A stretch of 64,000 nucleotides of DNA, taken from Clostridium saccharobutylicum DSM 13864. GTDB taxonomy: Bacteria > Bacillota > Clostridia > Clostridiales > Clostridiaceae. Below are positions 1 to 9,558 of the stretch, in pieces. The first letter of the stretch is position 1. Each line of letters starts with the position of its first letter. Under the pieces are notes generated by a model, which was not told the DNA's origin, did not search any database, and saw only the letters and a program-made list of their open reading frames with translations. Both the position numbers and the translations under genes were made by a program. Location of the stretch: positions 973,501 through 1,037,500 of the forward strand of contig NC_022571.1 in NCBI RefSeq assembly GCF_000473995.1. Direction: 5' to 3'.

Positions 1-104
1 AAATTAGAAGGTATGATTTGTATGAGAGATATAGTCTGAGTTTCTATATTAAAGTAAGTTAACTCGATATATTTATTTAGGTTCCTATTATATTAAAAAT
101 TTAT

Positions 105-129
105 CATATGGACAAAATATGTCCGTATG
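105..129. promoter_or_regulatory. Inverted repeat upstream of the WYL/GTPase locus
   Basis: Two 10-base arms, CATATGGACA and TGTCCGTATG, flank a 5-base centre. They match as an inverted repeat with one G-T pair. The site lies about 45 bases before the first gene of the locus, so it could be an operator, possibly for the WYL regulator encoded at 644. No regulator-site pairing can be shown from sequence alone. Confidence 0.35.
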
Positions 130-171
130 GTAGTGATATATTTTAAGCATGTATATTGGAGGTATTGATAA

Positions 172-561
172 ATGGATATGTTAGATCAAGAATTTAATTA
201 TGTATATGAAATAAAAGATAACAACATGCATAACAATAATAGATGCTTAATTAAGAGTGAAATTAAACCAGAGGATATGAAAAACTTAATATTTTATATT
301 CAATACAAGTATCAGAGCATTATTCCACAATCAGTATTAACAAGAGGTGAGATTAAAGAATTATTAATAAAGTGTTATGAAGTAGAGAATATTGATGATG
401 TAAATACTGATGATATTATAAATTTACAAGAGAATTTTAAAAAATATTTTAATAAAGAAAAAGGGAAGAGCATAATTAATAATTTTTCTATATATGAAAT
501 CAAGGGATTAATACTAGAATTACAGAAAATAGTGTACTTAACAATAGAAATGTGGAGATGA
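172..561 (+). CDS. Hypothetical protein, first gene of the GTPase locus
   Basis: A 129-residue soluble, charged protein that I do not recognise. The ATG is chosen because GGAGG lies 9 bases upstream. No signal peptide, membrane segment or cysteine cluster is visible. It stands 82 bases before the WYL regulator and on the same strand, so it may be co-transcribed with it and belong to the same functional cassette. No function is proposed. Confidence 0.6.
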   Translation: MDMLDQEFNYVYEIKDNNMHNNNRCLIKSEIKPEDMKNLIFYIQYKYQSIIPQSVLTRGEIKELLIKCYEVENIDDVNTDDIINLQENFKKYFNKEKGKSIINNFSIYEIKGLILELQKIVYLTIEMWR

Positions 562-643
562 TTAAATTTACTTAAAGAAAAATAAGTTAACAGTATACAA
601 AAATTAATATTTTAAGTAAAATATTGTTGAGGGAGCAATAAAA

Positions 644-1672
644 ATGGAATTTGTAGAAGAAAATGATAAAAAAAGAGATGCAGATGAAGAAATATCAATT
701 GAAAGGCTAACTATATATAGAATTCTTGATCTTTACAATTTAATCAATAAAGAAACTCAATTTAATAAAGGTGTTTTTGCAGAAGATTCTGGTGCTAGTG
801 AAAGAACAGTTAGAAGAGACATTAAATGTTTAAATGATTATTTTAAACGTAACTATGAAAATAAGGGTTCCATTGGTGTGTATAGGGAAATAAACTACTG
901 TCGTAAAGATAATGTATATAAAGTAAATTTGAGAGGAGATTGTGATTTTTCTGAAAGTGATATTTACGCTTTTACAAAAGTTATAATACAATCTAGAGCA
1001 TTTACAAGTAAAGAAATAAGAAGAATATTAAGTATATTAGCGTCTCAAGTTAAGGATGCATCAGTTATTAAAGAGATAATTGAAAAAGAAGAACTTTACT
1101 ATGTTGAGCCTCAGCACAAGAAAGATATAATTGATCTGCTTTGGATTATGCGAAAGAGCATCGAACGATGTAAACAAGTTGAATTTGATTATACAAGAGC
1201 TGATGGGAAAAAGAAACGTCATGTAGTAAATCCAATAGCAATAGTTTTTAATGAATATTATTTTTATATAGTTTCCGAAATTGAAAAGGGAAGCAGTAAA
1301 ATTGAGATACCTTTTAGGGTTGATAGAATTAAAAATTATAAAGAAACTAATAAAAATTCTACATATCCTTATGGGAGATTTGAGGAAGAAAAATATAGAA
1401 AAAAGGTTCAGTTCATGTATACTGGGGATTTTAAAACTATTGAATTTGAGTTCTTTGGAGATTCTATAGAAGCAGTTTTGGACAGGTTGCCAACAGCAGA
1501 AATTATTGAGAAAACCGATAAGTGCTATAAAGCTAGAGCAGAGATTTATGGTGAAGGGGTAAAGAGATGGATTCTTTCACAAAAGGAATTTCTGAAAGTT
1601 ACTAAACCACAGGAATATGTTGAAGAAATTAAAGAAACTATCAGAAGAATGTATGATTTGTATAATGTTTAA
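644..1672 (+). CDS. WYL-domain transcriptional regulator (HTH plus WYL)
   Basis: A 342-residue DNA-binding regulator. The N-terminal third (about 25-75) has a helix-turn-helix pattern with an ERTVRRDIKCL recognition helix, as in DeoR/YafY-type proteins. Residues about 165-250 fit the WYL ligand-binding domain, with the VNPIAIVFNEYYFYIV segment and the IPFRVDRI strand. The tail resembles a WCX extension (WILSQ). WYL proteins commonly control phage-defence and stress operons in response to nucleic-acid or nucleotide ligands. It lies 90 bases upstream of two dynamin-type GTPases, which are its likely targets; that link is inferred. Confidence 0.85.
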   Translation: MEFVEENDKKRDADEEISIERLTIYRILDLYNLINKETQFNKGVFAEDSGASERTVRRDIKCLNDYFKRNYENKGSIGVYREINYCRKDNVYKVNLRGDCDFSESDIYAFTKVIIQSRAFTSKEIRRILSILASQVKDASVIKEIIEKEELYYVEPQHKKDIIDLLWIMRKSIERCKQVEFDYTRADGKKKRHVVNPIAIVFNEYYFYIVSEIEKGSSKIEIPFRVDRIKNYKETNKNSTYPYGRFEEEKYRKKVQFMYTGDFKTIEFEFFGDSIEAVLDRLPTAEIIEKTDKCYKARAEIYGEGVKRWILSQKEFLKVTKPQEYVEEIKETIRRMYDLYNV

Positions 1673-1761
1673 ATTTAATACAATATTATATGATTATATT
1701 TATGCTTAATAAATATAATTATGATTAGTTTCTAAATTAGATAATTAGGAGAGAATATAAA

Positions 1762-4266
1762 ATGGAATCACGTATTTTAGAGAATACAGATGATAGTTTA
1801 AATAATTTAGAATCAATAGCCTTACTAGGTTATGTTGTAACATGCAATAATCAAATTCATGTTTTTCAAGTACAAGAAATTAAAAAATATTTAGCAGAAA
1901 AAGAAATCAATGAAAAATTTGAACTGATCAATGATATTTTCAAATCAAAAGAAGAAACAGCAGTCACATTAGAAACAGCATTAGATTATTTTAGTAACGA
2001 AAATCAGAAAACTCAAAAAGAATTGTATTTATTAACCGTTATATTGAGTGAAATTGATGGATCTTTTGATAATGAAGAAAGAGAAATACTAAAAAAAATA
2101 AGAATAAGATCATGTCTAAGTGATGATATAATTGCTCAGTTAAATGATGAAGGAAAGAAAAAAGCACTAGATATAAGGAATGAGGAAATAGAGAAAACTA
2201 AACCTAAGGATGAAGAGATTTCGCTATATAATAAGATGAAAATTATTATTAGAAACTTTTTATTATTCATTAGGGGTAAATTGAAATTTAAGGATATAAC
2301 TAAAATAGAAAATAGTAGATCTAATAAAGAATATTTTGCAGCCATAGAGAAAAGCATTGCAACAGGAAAAAATGATTTTAAATATGTGCAACCAATTTGT
2401 AATTCACTTTATAATAAGGTTAGAGAAGTAGGTGGAAAATTAAATTTAAATATTAATAATTTAAAAGATGATGTTAATATTTCAGAGGAATCAGTAAAGG
2501 TTATTGAAGGCTTTTCGGATTTGATGAATAAAACAGTATTGCAGCAGATGGAAGCTTTTGAAAAGGAATTTATAAAGAAAGAACGTACTCTTTCAGATTT
2601 TACGATTTCTTTAATCGGTAGAACAAAAGCAGGGAAGACAACTTTGCATAGTATTCTTACTGGCGGTGATAAAGCTGATATAGGTGTAGGAATGCAGCGA
2701 ACTACCAGATTTAATAAAGTTTTTCAATGGAGAAAATTGAGAATCATAGATACTCCTGGTATAGGAGCAGCTGAAGATGGCGGCAGAATTGATGATGAGA
2801 TTGCGGAAAGTATATTAAGTGAATCAGATATCATCTGTTTTGTGGTAAGTGATGATAGTATTCAAAAAGATATATTGGAGCTGTTAGAAAAAATTACTCA
2901 GCGTAATAAGCCTACAATTATACTTTTGAATCATAAAGAAAATATAAGAAATAATACTAAATATAAGCATTATATTACCAAGCCAAATAAATGGTTTGAG
3001 GATAAAGATGGAGTTTCTGGTCATATAAATAGAATTGAAAGCTATATAAAAACAAAGAAATTAAAAAATCTTGTTACTATATGTCCAGTGTTTCTTTTAT
3101 CAGCTATTATGGCAGAAGAAGAAGAGTATAGCAAAGATAAATTGATTCTTAGACAAGCTTCTAAAATAGATGACTTTTTAAATGTGATGCAGAAAGCTGT
3201 AATTAATAAGGGCTGTATTAATCGAAGTCAGACAATTATAGATGATACGATTGGAATATATAGTTCATTATGCGAGGAGATAAAATATTCAAGTGATACA
3301 TTGAAAAATCTGAAAGATAAGTTGGACAATAAAAGAGAACAGGCCTTAAAAAGAATTGATATAAGCAGAAATAATTTCGTTAATGATTCAGAAAAATACT
3401 TAAGAGACCAATATAAGATTTTAAAGAATCAGCTGACAGTACAATTTGCTGAAAAGTATTATGATGCTGATAATTTAAACGATAAGTGGAGCAAGTTTAT
3501 TAAGGAAATAAGATTTGAAGAGGATTTAACTAGTAAGCTGAATGAATTTTCATTAAAATTTACTGATGATATCCATGAGGTGGTTAAAGAAATTTCCGAA
3601 GATATTGAAATATCATTAGAAAGTATTAACATTAATAATTTAACACTAAATTCAGAAGATACTTTTTCGTTTAAAGGGATTACAAGAATTTTAGGAAGTG
3701 CAATGTCTGCAATAGGAGCAGTGGCACTGTTTGTTTTAGAAAGCAATCCTATAGGCTGGATATTAACAGGAATTGGTATGGCTATTGGATTTTTCTCAGG
3801 ATTCTTTAAATCTAAGGAACAAAAGAGGCAAGAAGCGATAAGTAACATAGTTAAAAAATTAAAAGATAATATAGAATCTGGTGAAGATAGCAGTATTAAA
3901 AAACAGATAGATAGTATTGAAAGTGAGTGCGAGAAAGTAATCAATAGTATCACAGAATTATTTGAAAATATAATAGGTGGAATTAATGAAATTGAAACTA
4001 TAGTTAAAGAATTGACTGACATTTTTGATCAAGATATAGAGAAGTTAAATAAGCTATATGCTATTAGATTAATAGAGTATATAAACATGGAAAATAGTGA
4101 TGAAAATATGATGGATATGGAAGACATAATAAGTGTCAGCAGAAAATATTCACAGTACATGAATATAGTTACTGATAAGAAACTAAATGTTAACTTAAAA
4201 CTATTGGATAATTTAATACAGGACAATGTAACAATAAATAATATTTCGGAGGTCACAAATGAGTAA
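1762..4266 (+). CDS. Large dynamin-like GTPase with TerB-like N-terminus and C-terminal membrane hairpin
   Basis: An 834-residue protein. Residues about 85-140 resemble a TerB-type helical domain (ILSEIDGSFDNEEREIL acidic signature). The GTPase core has a P-loop GRTKAGKTT near residue 285 and a DTPGIG G3 motif near 330. An ILLNHK segment about 60 residues later may contain the base-recognition region. Long coiled-coil stretches follow, and a hydrophobic Gly-rich pair of segments lies near 643-686 (ILGSAMSAIGAVALFVL, then IGWILTGIGMAIGFFSGFF), probably membrane inserting. The stop overlaps the next gene by 8 bases, so the two GTPases are translationally coupled and probably act together on membranes. 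Role in membrane repair or phage defence is inferred. Confidence 0.8.
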   Translation: MESRILENTDDSLNNLESIALLGYVVTCNNQIHVFQVQEIKKYLAEKEINEKFELINDIFKSKEETAVTLETALDYFSNENQKTQKELYLLTVILSEIDGSFDNEEREILKKIRIRSCLSDDIIAQLNDEGKKKALDIRNEEIEKTKPKDEEISLYNKMKIIIRNFLLFIRGKLKFKDITKIENSRSNKEYFAAIEKSIATGKNDFKYVQPICNSLYNKVREVGGKLNLNINNLKDDVNISEESVKVIEGFSDLMNKTVLQQMEAFEKEFIKKERTLSDFTISLIGRTKAGKTTLHSILTGGDKADIGVGMQRTTRFNKVFQWRKLRIIDTPGIGAAEDGGRIDDEIAESILSESDIICFVVSDDSIQKDILELLEKITQRNKPTIILLNHKENIRNNTKYKHYITKPNKWFEDKDGVSGHINRIESYIKTKKLKNLVTICPVFLLSAIMAEEEEYSKDKLILRQASKIDDFLNVMQKAVINKGCINRSQTIIDDTIGIYSSLCEEIKYSSDTLKNLKDKLDNKREQALKRIDISRNNFVNDSEKYLRDQYKILKNQLTVQFAEKYYDADNLNDKWSKFIKEIRFEEDLTSKLNEFSLKFTDDIHEVVKEISEDIEISLESININNLTLNSEDTFSFKGITRILGSAMSAIGAVALFVLESNPIGWILTGIGMAIGFFSGFFKSKEQKRQEAISNIVKKLKDNIESGEDSSIKKQIDSIESECEKVINSITELFENIIGGINEIETIVKELTDIFDQDIEKLNKLYAIRLIEYINMENSDENMMDMEDIISVSRKYSQYMNIVTDKKLNVNLKLLDNLIQDNVTINNISEVTNE

Positions 4267-5965
4267 TGTAATATTTGAAGCAGGTCAGTATTCTAAGCAA
4301 ATTGATGAATGTATAAGTAAAGTAGGACAGATATATTTAGAAAACAAGTTTATCGAAGAAAATGATTTGCTTTTAGAAGATATAAAAAAGGTAAGTGAAA
4401 ATGATAGAATTAAAGTGGTTTTTATAGGTCAGTATTCTGCAGGAAAATCTAGTATAATATCTGCTTTAACTAATAATAAAGATATTAAAATTGATGCAGA
4501 CATAGCTACTTCGGAAGCTGCTGATTATAGCTGGGGAGCAGTAAATTTAACTGATACTCCTGGTTTATATACTGAAAACACAGAACATGATGAAAGAACT
4601 AAAGAAGCAATTAAGGTTTCAGATTTAATGGTATATTGTATTACAAGTGATTTATTTAATCAATATACTTTAGATGATTTTAAAAGGTTAGCTTATGACA
4701 TGAAATTTAAAGATAAGATGTTTTTAGTTATTAATAAGATGTCTAAAGAAGCTGGCGAATATGATGAATTAACTAAAAATTATACTATTACTCTTAATAA
4801 ATCATTGGATTCCCATAATATTGATGAATTTGAACATTGTTTTATTGATGCCAAGGACTATAGAGAAGGCGTGGAAGACAATGATAAAGAATTAATTGAG
4901 TATAGTAAATTTGAAATACTTATTAATAAACTTAATGATTTTATTAAAAGAAAAGGACAGTTAGGAAAGCTAGACACGCCTATAGTTGTTATTAAAAACT
5001 CCATAGATAATGTGCTGCTTAAATTAGTTGAGGATGGAAAGAATAAGAATTATCTTATAGTTTTAAATAGAATGTCAAAGAGAGTATCAGCACAGAGACA
5101 TAAAGCTAAAAATGATGCTTATAGTATCATGAGGGCAGAGCTTAATAGAATTGTGGACAAGGGCTATGAAATATCGCAGAAAATAGGAGTTGAAGAGGTT
5201 GATTTTTCAGAAAATGACCTTAATGAATTAATAGAAGATGTTTGCAATAATATTAATGTTCAGTTACAGGAAAGTGTTGAAGAAAACATCAATGAATTAA
5301 ATGAGCAAGTTAAAGATGTATTAGAAAGTGAGCCAGCACAACATTTTATGAATGATGTAGAAGCTAGCAGCAAAGGCGGATTTAATATATTTAAGAGTAA
5401 GGAAAAGAAAAATAGTAAAATTCAGTTTGATGCTTTAAATGATATTGTCAGCAAAATATCAAACGGTACAGTAAAATTAGCTACTAATGGAGCATCAAAA
5501 GGTGCGAATGTACTATTTAAATCAACAGATGCTGCTGGTTCAACAGTTCATAAAAGTGTAACTGCTATAGGTAAAAAGCTTGGGGTGAAATTTAAACCTT
5601 GGCAGGCAGTAAACATAAGCAAGAATATAGCTAATGTGGCTGAAATGGCAGGACCAGCATTAGCAGTATTTAGTTTTATTTACGATGTTAAGAAAACTAT
5701 TGATGAGGAAGCTAGATTAAATAAAATAAAAACAGCTCAGTATGAATATAAACAGAGTTTTATCAATATAAGAGATGAGTTAGAAAAACAATATTCTGAT
5801 GAAGTAAACAATTATCTTAATGTATTTACTGAAACATGCGAAATGATAGATAAGGAAATAAATAATATATCTAATGATAAGAAAAATAAATCAGAGGCGA
5901 GTATGGAATTACAGAAACAAAAAGAAATTTTGTCTTCTATCCAAGATAAAATTTATAAGAGATAA
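4259..5965 (+). CDS. Dynamin-family GTPase (LeoA-like), partner of the upstream GTPase
   Basis: A 568-residue protein with P-loop GQYSAGKSS near residue 57, switch region with a conserved Thr, DTPGLYTE at about 98, and a VINKMSK base-recognition motif (NKxx) near 160. The C-terminal half is helical. It includes KFKPWQAVNISKNIANVAE and the hydrophobic AGPALAVFSFIYDV segment, as in LeoA-type bacterial dynamin-like proteins, which would form a membrane paddle. It starts inside the last codons of the preceding gene, with GGAGGT just upstream. Paired bacterial dynamins work as hetero-oligomers on membranes; that this pair does so is inferred. Confidence 0.82.
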   Translation: MSNVIFEAGQYSKQIDECISKVGQIYLENKFIEENDLLLEDIKKVSENDRIKVVFIGQYSAGKSSIISALTNNKDIKIDADIATSEAADYSWGAVNLTDTPGLYTENTEHDERTKEAIKVSDLMVYCITSDLFNQYTLDDFKRLAYDMKFKDKMFLVINKMSKEAGEYDELTKNYTITLNKSLDSHNIDEFEHCFIDAKDYREGVEDNDKELIEYSKFEILINKLNDFIKRKGQLGKLDTPIVVIKNSIDNVLLKLVEDGKNKNYLIVLNRMSKRVSAQRHKAKNDAYSIMRAELNRIVDKGYEISQKIGVEEVDFSENDLNELIEDVCNNINVQLQESVEENINELNEQVKDVLESEPAQHFMNDVEASSKGGFNIFKSKEKKNSKIQFDALNDIVSKISNGTVKLATNGASKGANVLFKSTDAAGSTVHKSVTAIGKKLGVKFKPWQAVNISKNIANVAEMAGPALAVFSFIYDVKKTIDEEARLNKIKTAQYEYKQSFINIRDELEKQYSDEVNNYLNVFTETCEMIDKEINNISNDKKNKSEASMELQKQKEILSSIQDKIYKR

Positions 5966-6081
5966 ATTATTATTACAAAAAGATTTTTGTGATTAATACA
6001 GAAAAAATATTTTGATAATTAAAAAAGCATATGTTTATTATTAAAATTTGTACAGATATAATGACTGAATAATATTTTAAA

Positions 6082-6180
6082 GTGGTGGATTTCAAAGGTC
6101 AAGCCTCGCCTCCATCATAAAATCCACGACCATTTGTATGTGGCTTGAATAGCTGCTTACAGGTGGTCGTGTTTTTTATT
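6082..6180 (+). repeat. Dispersed hairpin-terminator element, copy 1
   Basis: First of ten related elements. The 5' module GTGGATTTCAAAGGTC closes with TCCATC, where a C-to-T change keeps a G-U pair in the stem. It is followed by a longer hairpin (CACGACCA pairing with TGGTCGTG) and a T run. It sits 117 bases after the GTPase pair and would end their transcript. The surrounding gap 5966-6270 holds nothing else recognisable. Confidence 0.85.
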
Positions 6181-6270
6181 AATCAATTAAGAAGTAAAGG
6201 TCAAATTTAATTTAACGAATATAGAAATAGATATGGTTAATAAATTATTATTCACTACAAGGGGGATAAA

Positions 6271-6966
6271 ATGCTAAATAAGATTAAAAAATTAGTAGTA
6301 GAGAACAAGGAAACAATATTAAAAACTGGTATATCAGTATTGAAGTATAGAAATGAGATAACTTCAATTTTAAAAAATGTAGAGTGGGATGACATAACCA
6401 AAGGCCAAATTGTTGTCAAAGAGGAAATGCTTAATAATGAAATTAAAAGTATGTTACTTAGTAATTTAGATGCTCAGACTAAAGATAATAAGATTGATAT
6501 AAAAGATATTAATGTTGAGATTGAAGATGGCCATATTATTTTAAATATAAATGCCAAATATATGTTTTTGGATATTAAAAGGCAATATAAAATTACAATT
6601 AATAGTTTTGAGTTTAATAAATATGGTCGTAAGGTTGAATTAGAGTATGAAGAATCGCGTAACCTATTTGATAATACAGGAGGGTTAGCTTTGTTAAGTA
6701 AAAATTTATACCTTATTTTTATAACTGTGAGTTTTAAACTATTCTTTGGAATGATAGAGCAAACTCAAATCAATAGAGTATTATCTAATAAAGCAGGTAT
6801 TTTACACAAGGATAGAAAGATTACAGTATTCTTAGATGAAATACCATATTTCAATGAATTAAAAGAGAAGAAAATAATGGGGAAAAGTATTTTAGATTTT
6901 ATTAATATAGAACTATCTGAATGTAAAAACCATAAATTGATATTCAAAGTAAAGCTAAATGAATAA
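6271..6966 (+). CDS. Hypothetical protein
   Basis: A 231-residue protein of unknown family, with AAGGGGG 6 bases before its ATG. It starts with an amphipathic helical stretch. It then alternates beta-rich segments (ILNINAKYMFLDIKR, KITINSFEFN) with one hydrophobic helix near 150-165 (LYLIFITVSFKLFFGM) that may touch the membrane. It follows the GTPase operon in the same direction but is separated by repeat copy 1. A membrane-associated accessory role would fit the neighbourhood, but this is only suggested by position. Confidence 0.6.
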   Translation: MLNKIKKLVVENKETILKTGISVLKYRNEITSILKNVEWDDITKGQIVVKEEMLNNEIKSMLLSNLDAQTKDNKIDIKDINVEIEDGHIILNINAKYMFLDIKRQYKITINSFEFNKYGRKVELEYEESRNLFDNTGGLALLSKNLYLIFITVSFKLFFGMIEQTQINRVLSNKAGILHKDRKITVFLDEIPYFNELKEKKIMGKSILDFINIELSECKNHKLIFKVKLNE

Positions 6967-7118
6967 TGTCTTAATGTTTTCGATTATGTTTATTGTGTAG
7001 TATAGAATACAAAATTACAGCTGGGAGAGATTATATTGATAAAAGACTATCTAATTCCTTATAGAATAGTAATTAAATTACTAAAAAGCATGAAATTAGA
7101 CAGGAGGTAGATGATTTC

Positions 7119-7316
7119 ATGCCAAAACCATATGATCCTAAATTTATTTTAGCTACGTGTAGACTAAATGATGGTGAAAATAAAGGAGAATTCAGTAAAG
7201 AAACTCAAAATGATTTGCATAATAAAAGATTTGTATTTGAAGATTTAAGTGGGGGATATGTGAATTATTACGAGGCAAATAAAGATGGAGATAAAGTATT
7301 TAATGATATTAAATAA
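7119..7316 (+). CDS. Small hypothetical protein
   Basis: A 65-residue soluble protein with a good GGAGG site 11 bases upstream and a perfect hairpin terminator overlapping its stop. It is Asp/Lys/Asn-rich and has no cysteines beyond one and no membrane segment. I do not recognise it. The ribosome site and private terminator argue that it is a real gene rather than a chance ORF. Confidence 0.5.
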   Translation: MPKPYDPKFILATCRLNDGENKGEFSKETQNDLHNKRFVFEDLSGGYVNYYEANKDGDKVFNDIK

Positions 7317-7340
7317 AACAATGATAATATCATTGTTTTA
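7315..7340. terminator. Intrinsic terminator after the small gene at 7119
   Basis: AAAACAATGATA pairs with TATCATTGTTTT across a minimal loop, ending in a T run. Because both arms carry A/T tails it could work in both directions, serving also the minus-strand ApbE gene that ends at 7508. Confidence 0.7.
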
Positions 7341-7507
7341 TAATAGCTAAATAGTTATTAAAATTTATTATTAGTATTTCAATTAATGTATAAAAATATA
7401 ACTGGAAAGCAAATTTTCGGTTATATAAACAAACATAATTTATAATTCACACAAAATTTTTGACATTCTCGGTTACAATAATTAATGCCACTTTATTCTT
7501 TGGAATA

Positions 7508-8446
7508 TTACATTGTTAATGGAGATATTCTTCCTATAAGATTATCTGTATAGGCTAGTTTTCCATCCACAGTTATTACAACAGCACCCATACCATTAAT
7601 TCTATTAACTCTATGAATAATTGAAGTAGCATCTAATCCGAACAATTTTGTAGTATATATATCGCAGTCCAGGGATTTATTAGCAATAATAGTTAAAGAA
7701 GCTATATTACTTTCTATTGGGTAGCCTGTTTTGCTGTCAAATATATGGTGGTATTTACTTCCATCCTTTTCAAACACTCTCTCATATATTCCTGAGGTTA
7801 CAACGGATTGATCTTTTATTTTGACAAGTGCCACCGCATTTCCTCTTGGTAGAAACGGATTTTGTATTCCCACATTCCAGTCACCGCTGTTTGATGGTGA
7901 TTCTCCAAAAACGAGAACATTACCTCCCATATCTACCATAGCTGAAACAGCCCCATTTTCCTTAAAGAATTCCATAACTTTATCTGCAAAATAGCCCTTA
8001 GCTATGGCTCCAAGGTCTATTTCAATGCCTTTTTTCAAGAAATACACGGTCTTTTTTTCATCATCTAGTTCTATATTTTCAGGATTTAAAAGTTCCAGTA
8101 CCTTTATTATAGTTTCTTTCTCTGGTACATGTACCTCCTTAAAACCTATTCTCCATAATTTTATTAATGGCCCTATTGCAATATTTAAATATGTATTTTC
8201 ACATAAACTATGTTTTATACCTATTTTTATCAGCTCATAAAGTTCCTCATCCACTTTTTGAGGAGCCAAGGAAGCTGTTTTTTTAAGCATTGCGAGCTGT
8301 GAGTTATCACTGTTGGCACTAAAGACTTCTTCATAATGAATCAGCATGCTGCATGCCTTTTCTAAAAGTTTTTCAGTAACATCTCCCTTTACATACAGAG
8401 AGATTTTTGTTCCCATAAGATATATTATCTTTGTATACTCATTCAT
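7508..8446 (-). CDS. apbE: FAD:protein FMN transferase (ApbE family)
   Basis: A 312-residue flavin transferase that attaches FMN through a phosphodiester bond to Ser/Thr in FMN-binding domains. Family landmarks are visible: DLGAIAKGYFAD, the NVGIQNP stretch, SGIYER, and YHHIFDSKTGYP, with a C-terminal metal/FAD-binding TTKLFGLD region. There is no signal peptide or lipobox, so it should act in the cytoplasm. The likely client is the DALSGAS site of the divergent flavoprotein at 10173. It overlaps the LysR gene by 8 bases and is co-transcribed with it. Confidence 0.93.
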   Translation of the reverse strand: MNEYTKIIYLMGTKISLYVKGDVTEKLLEKACSMLIHYEEVFSANSDNSQLAMLKKTASLAPQKVDEELYELIKIGIKHSLCENTYLNIAIGPLIKLWRIGFKEVHVPEKETIIKVLELLNPENIELDDEKKTVYFLKKGIEIDLGAIAKGYFADKVMEFFKENGAVSAMVDMGGNVLVFGESPSNSGDWNVGIQNPFLPRGNAVALVKIKDQSVVTSGIYERVFEKDGSKYHHIFDSKTGYPIESNIASLTIIANKSLDCDIYTTKLFGLDATSIIHRVNRINGMGAVVITVDGKLAYTDNLIGRISPLTM

Positions 8447-9386
8447 TGTGCTCTCCTATATTGTAATTATTTTGCCCATGAATTAGAAATGCATCTATAA
8501 GGTCTTTATCAATACCAGTTAGTTTTCTTTCACTATGATATGCCATAAAATAATCTAAACTCAGTTCATCAATTGGAATTTGATATATATTGTATTCAGA
8601 TGGGCACTCCTTTACATAGATGCTTTCTGGTATAAAGGTCAGTCCTAAATTACTAGCTGCAAGGTTACGTACAGTGTTGATTTGGGTGCTTTCCATTATG
8701 ATTTTTGGTTCCACCTTATAAACGCTTAATAACTGATCTATCTGCTTTCTTATAGCAGAACCCTTGGAAGTAAGTATCAGCTTTTGAGACAATATATTGG
8801 TTATGTCGATAGTTCCTTCTGGAATAATGGCGACGTCTTTCTGATATAGATCACAGCAGCGAGGAATAACAGCACGGTATCCGTGTCTGCCCCAGGTAAT
8901 GGAGTTTAAGTTCGGAGAAATATTTCTTGAATTTTGTCCAATCCAAAAATCCAATTCACCATTCTGAATGAGTTTCTCATTTTTTTCTGGTAAAGCCTCT
9001 GAAAGCTCTATTCTACAGTTTGGATGTATATCCAAAAACTTTGGTAAAAAAAGAGGTAAAAGGTAGGTTCCAAGGCTAGGAAGCACTCCTATCTTTATAA
9101 CCTTGCTATCTATATCTGACACAGCTGATATTTCCCTAATCAGCTTAGCATAATTATTTTCTATTGAAGTTAAATACTGATAATATATCTTCCCCTGCTC
9201 GGTTAATCGATATGGCAGCTTGTTACGACTTATAAGCTCACAGTTTAACTGACTTTCTACTCTTTTAATAACCTGAGTCAAGTGAGGTTGAGAAATATAA
9301 AGTGATTTGGCAGCCTTGCCATAATTACTGTACTTTAAAATGGCATCAATATAATACAAAATATCCTGAGAGTAGTATTTTGACAT
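8439..9386 (-). CDS. LysR-family transcriptional regulator
   Basis: A 315-residue regulator. The N-terminal winged HTH has YGKAAKSLYISQPHLTQVIKRVE, then the usual linker helix and a periplasmic-binding-protein-like effector domain (IKIGVLPSLGTYLLPLFLPKFL). It is divergent from the flavoprotein operon and shares a 172-base intergenic region containing an inverted repeat, the classical LysR arrangement. It probably activates the flavin reductase genes in response to an electron-acceptor substrate. The substrate itself is not visible. Confidence 0.92.
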   Translation of the reverse strand: MSKYYSQDILYYIDAILKYSNYGKAAKSLYISQPHLTQVIKRVESQLNCELISRNKLPYRLTEQGKIYYQYLTSIENNYAKLIREISAVSDIDSKVIKIGVLPSLGTYLLPLFLPKFLDIHPNCRIELSEALPEKNEKLIQNGELDFWIGQNSRNISPNLNSITWGRHGYRAVIPRCCDLYQKDVAIIPEGTIDITNILSQKLILTSKGSAIRKQIDQLLSVYKVEPKIIMESTQINTVRNLAASNLGLTFIPESIYVKECPSEYNIYQIPIDELSLDYFMAYHSERKLTGIDKDLIDAFLIHGQNNYNIGEHNE

Positions 9387-9429
9387 TTAATTCATCCTTT
9401 TGTTAAATAATTAACTTATTTATTCTTGT

Positions 9430-9484
9430 GTTTGATTATAACAAATATGTTATCAAACTTCAATAAATAACTATTAGATATAAT
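9430..9484 (+). promoter_or_regulatory. LysR-type operator and promoter of the flavoprotein operon
   Basis: The inverted repeat 9430-9458 has outer arms GTTTGAT and ATCAAAC and an inner ATAACA-TGTTAT pair. A consensus -10 TATAAT lies at 9479-9484, but the expected -35 position overlaps the edge of the repeat and is poor. This is what an activator-dependent LysR promoter looks like. Confidence 0.5.
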
Positions 9485-9558
9485 ATACTTGGCATGTTAA
9501 AATTATATCAAACACTTAGTAAAATTATGAAATTTTTAAATACAGAAAGGGGATTACT

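Noticed and set aside
3459-4022. 187-residue ORF antisense to the first GTPase
   Set aside because: Antisense shadow of a well-supported gene, Ser/Ile/Leu-rich as expected from reverse-reading AT-rich helical coding.
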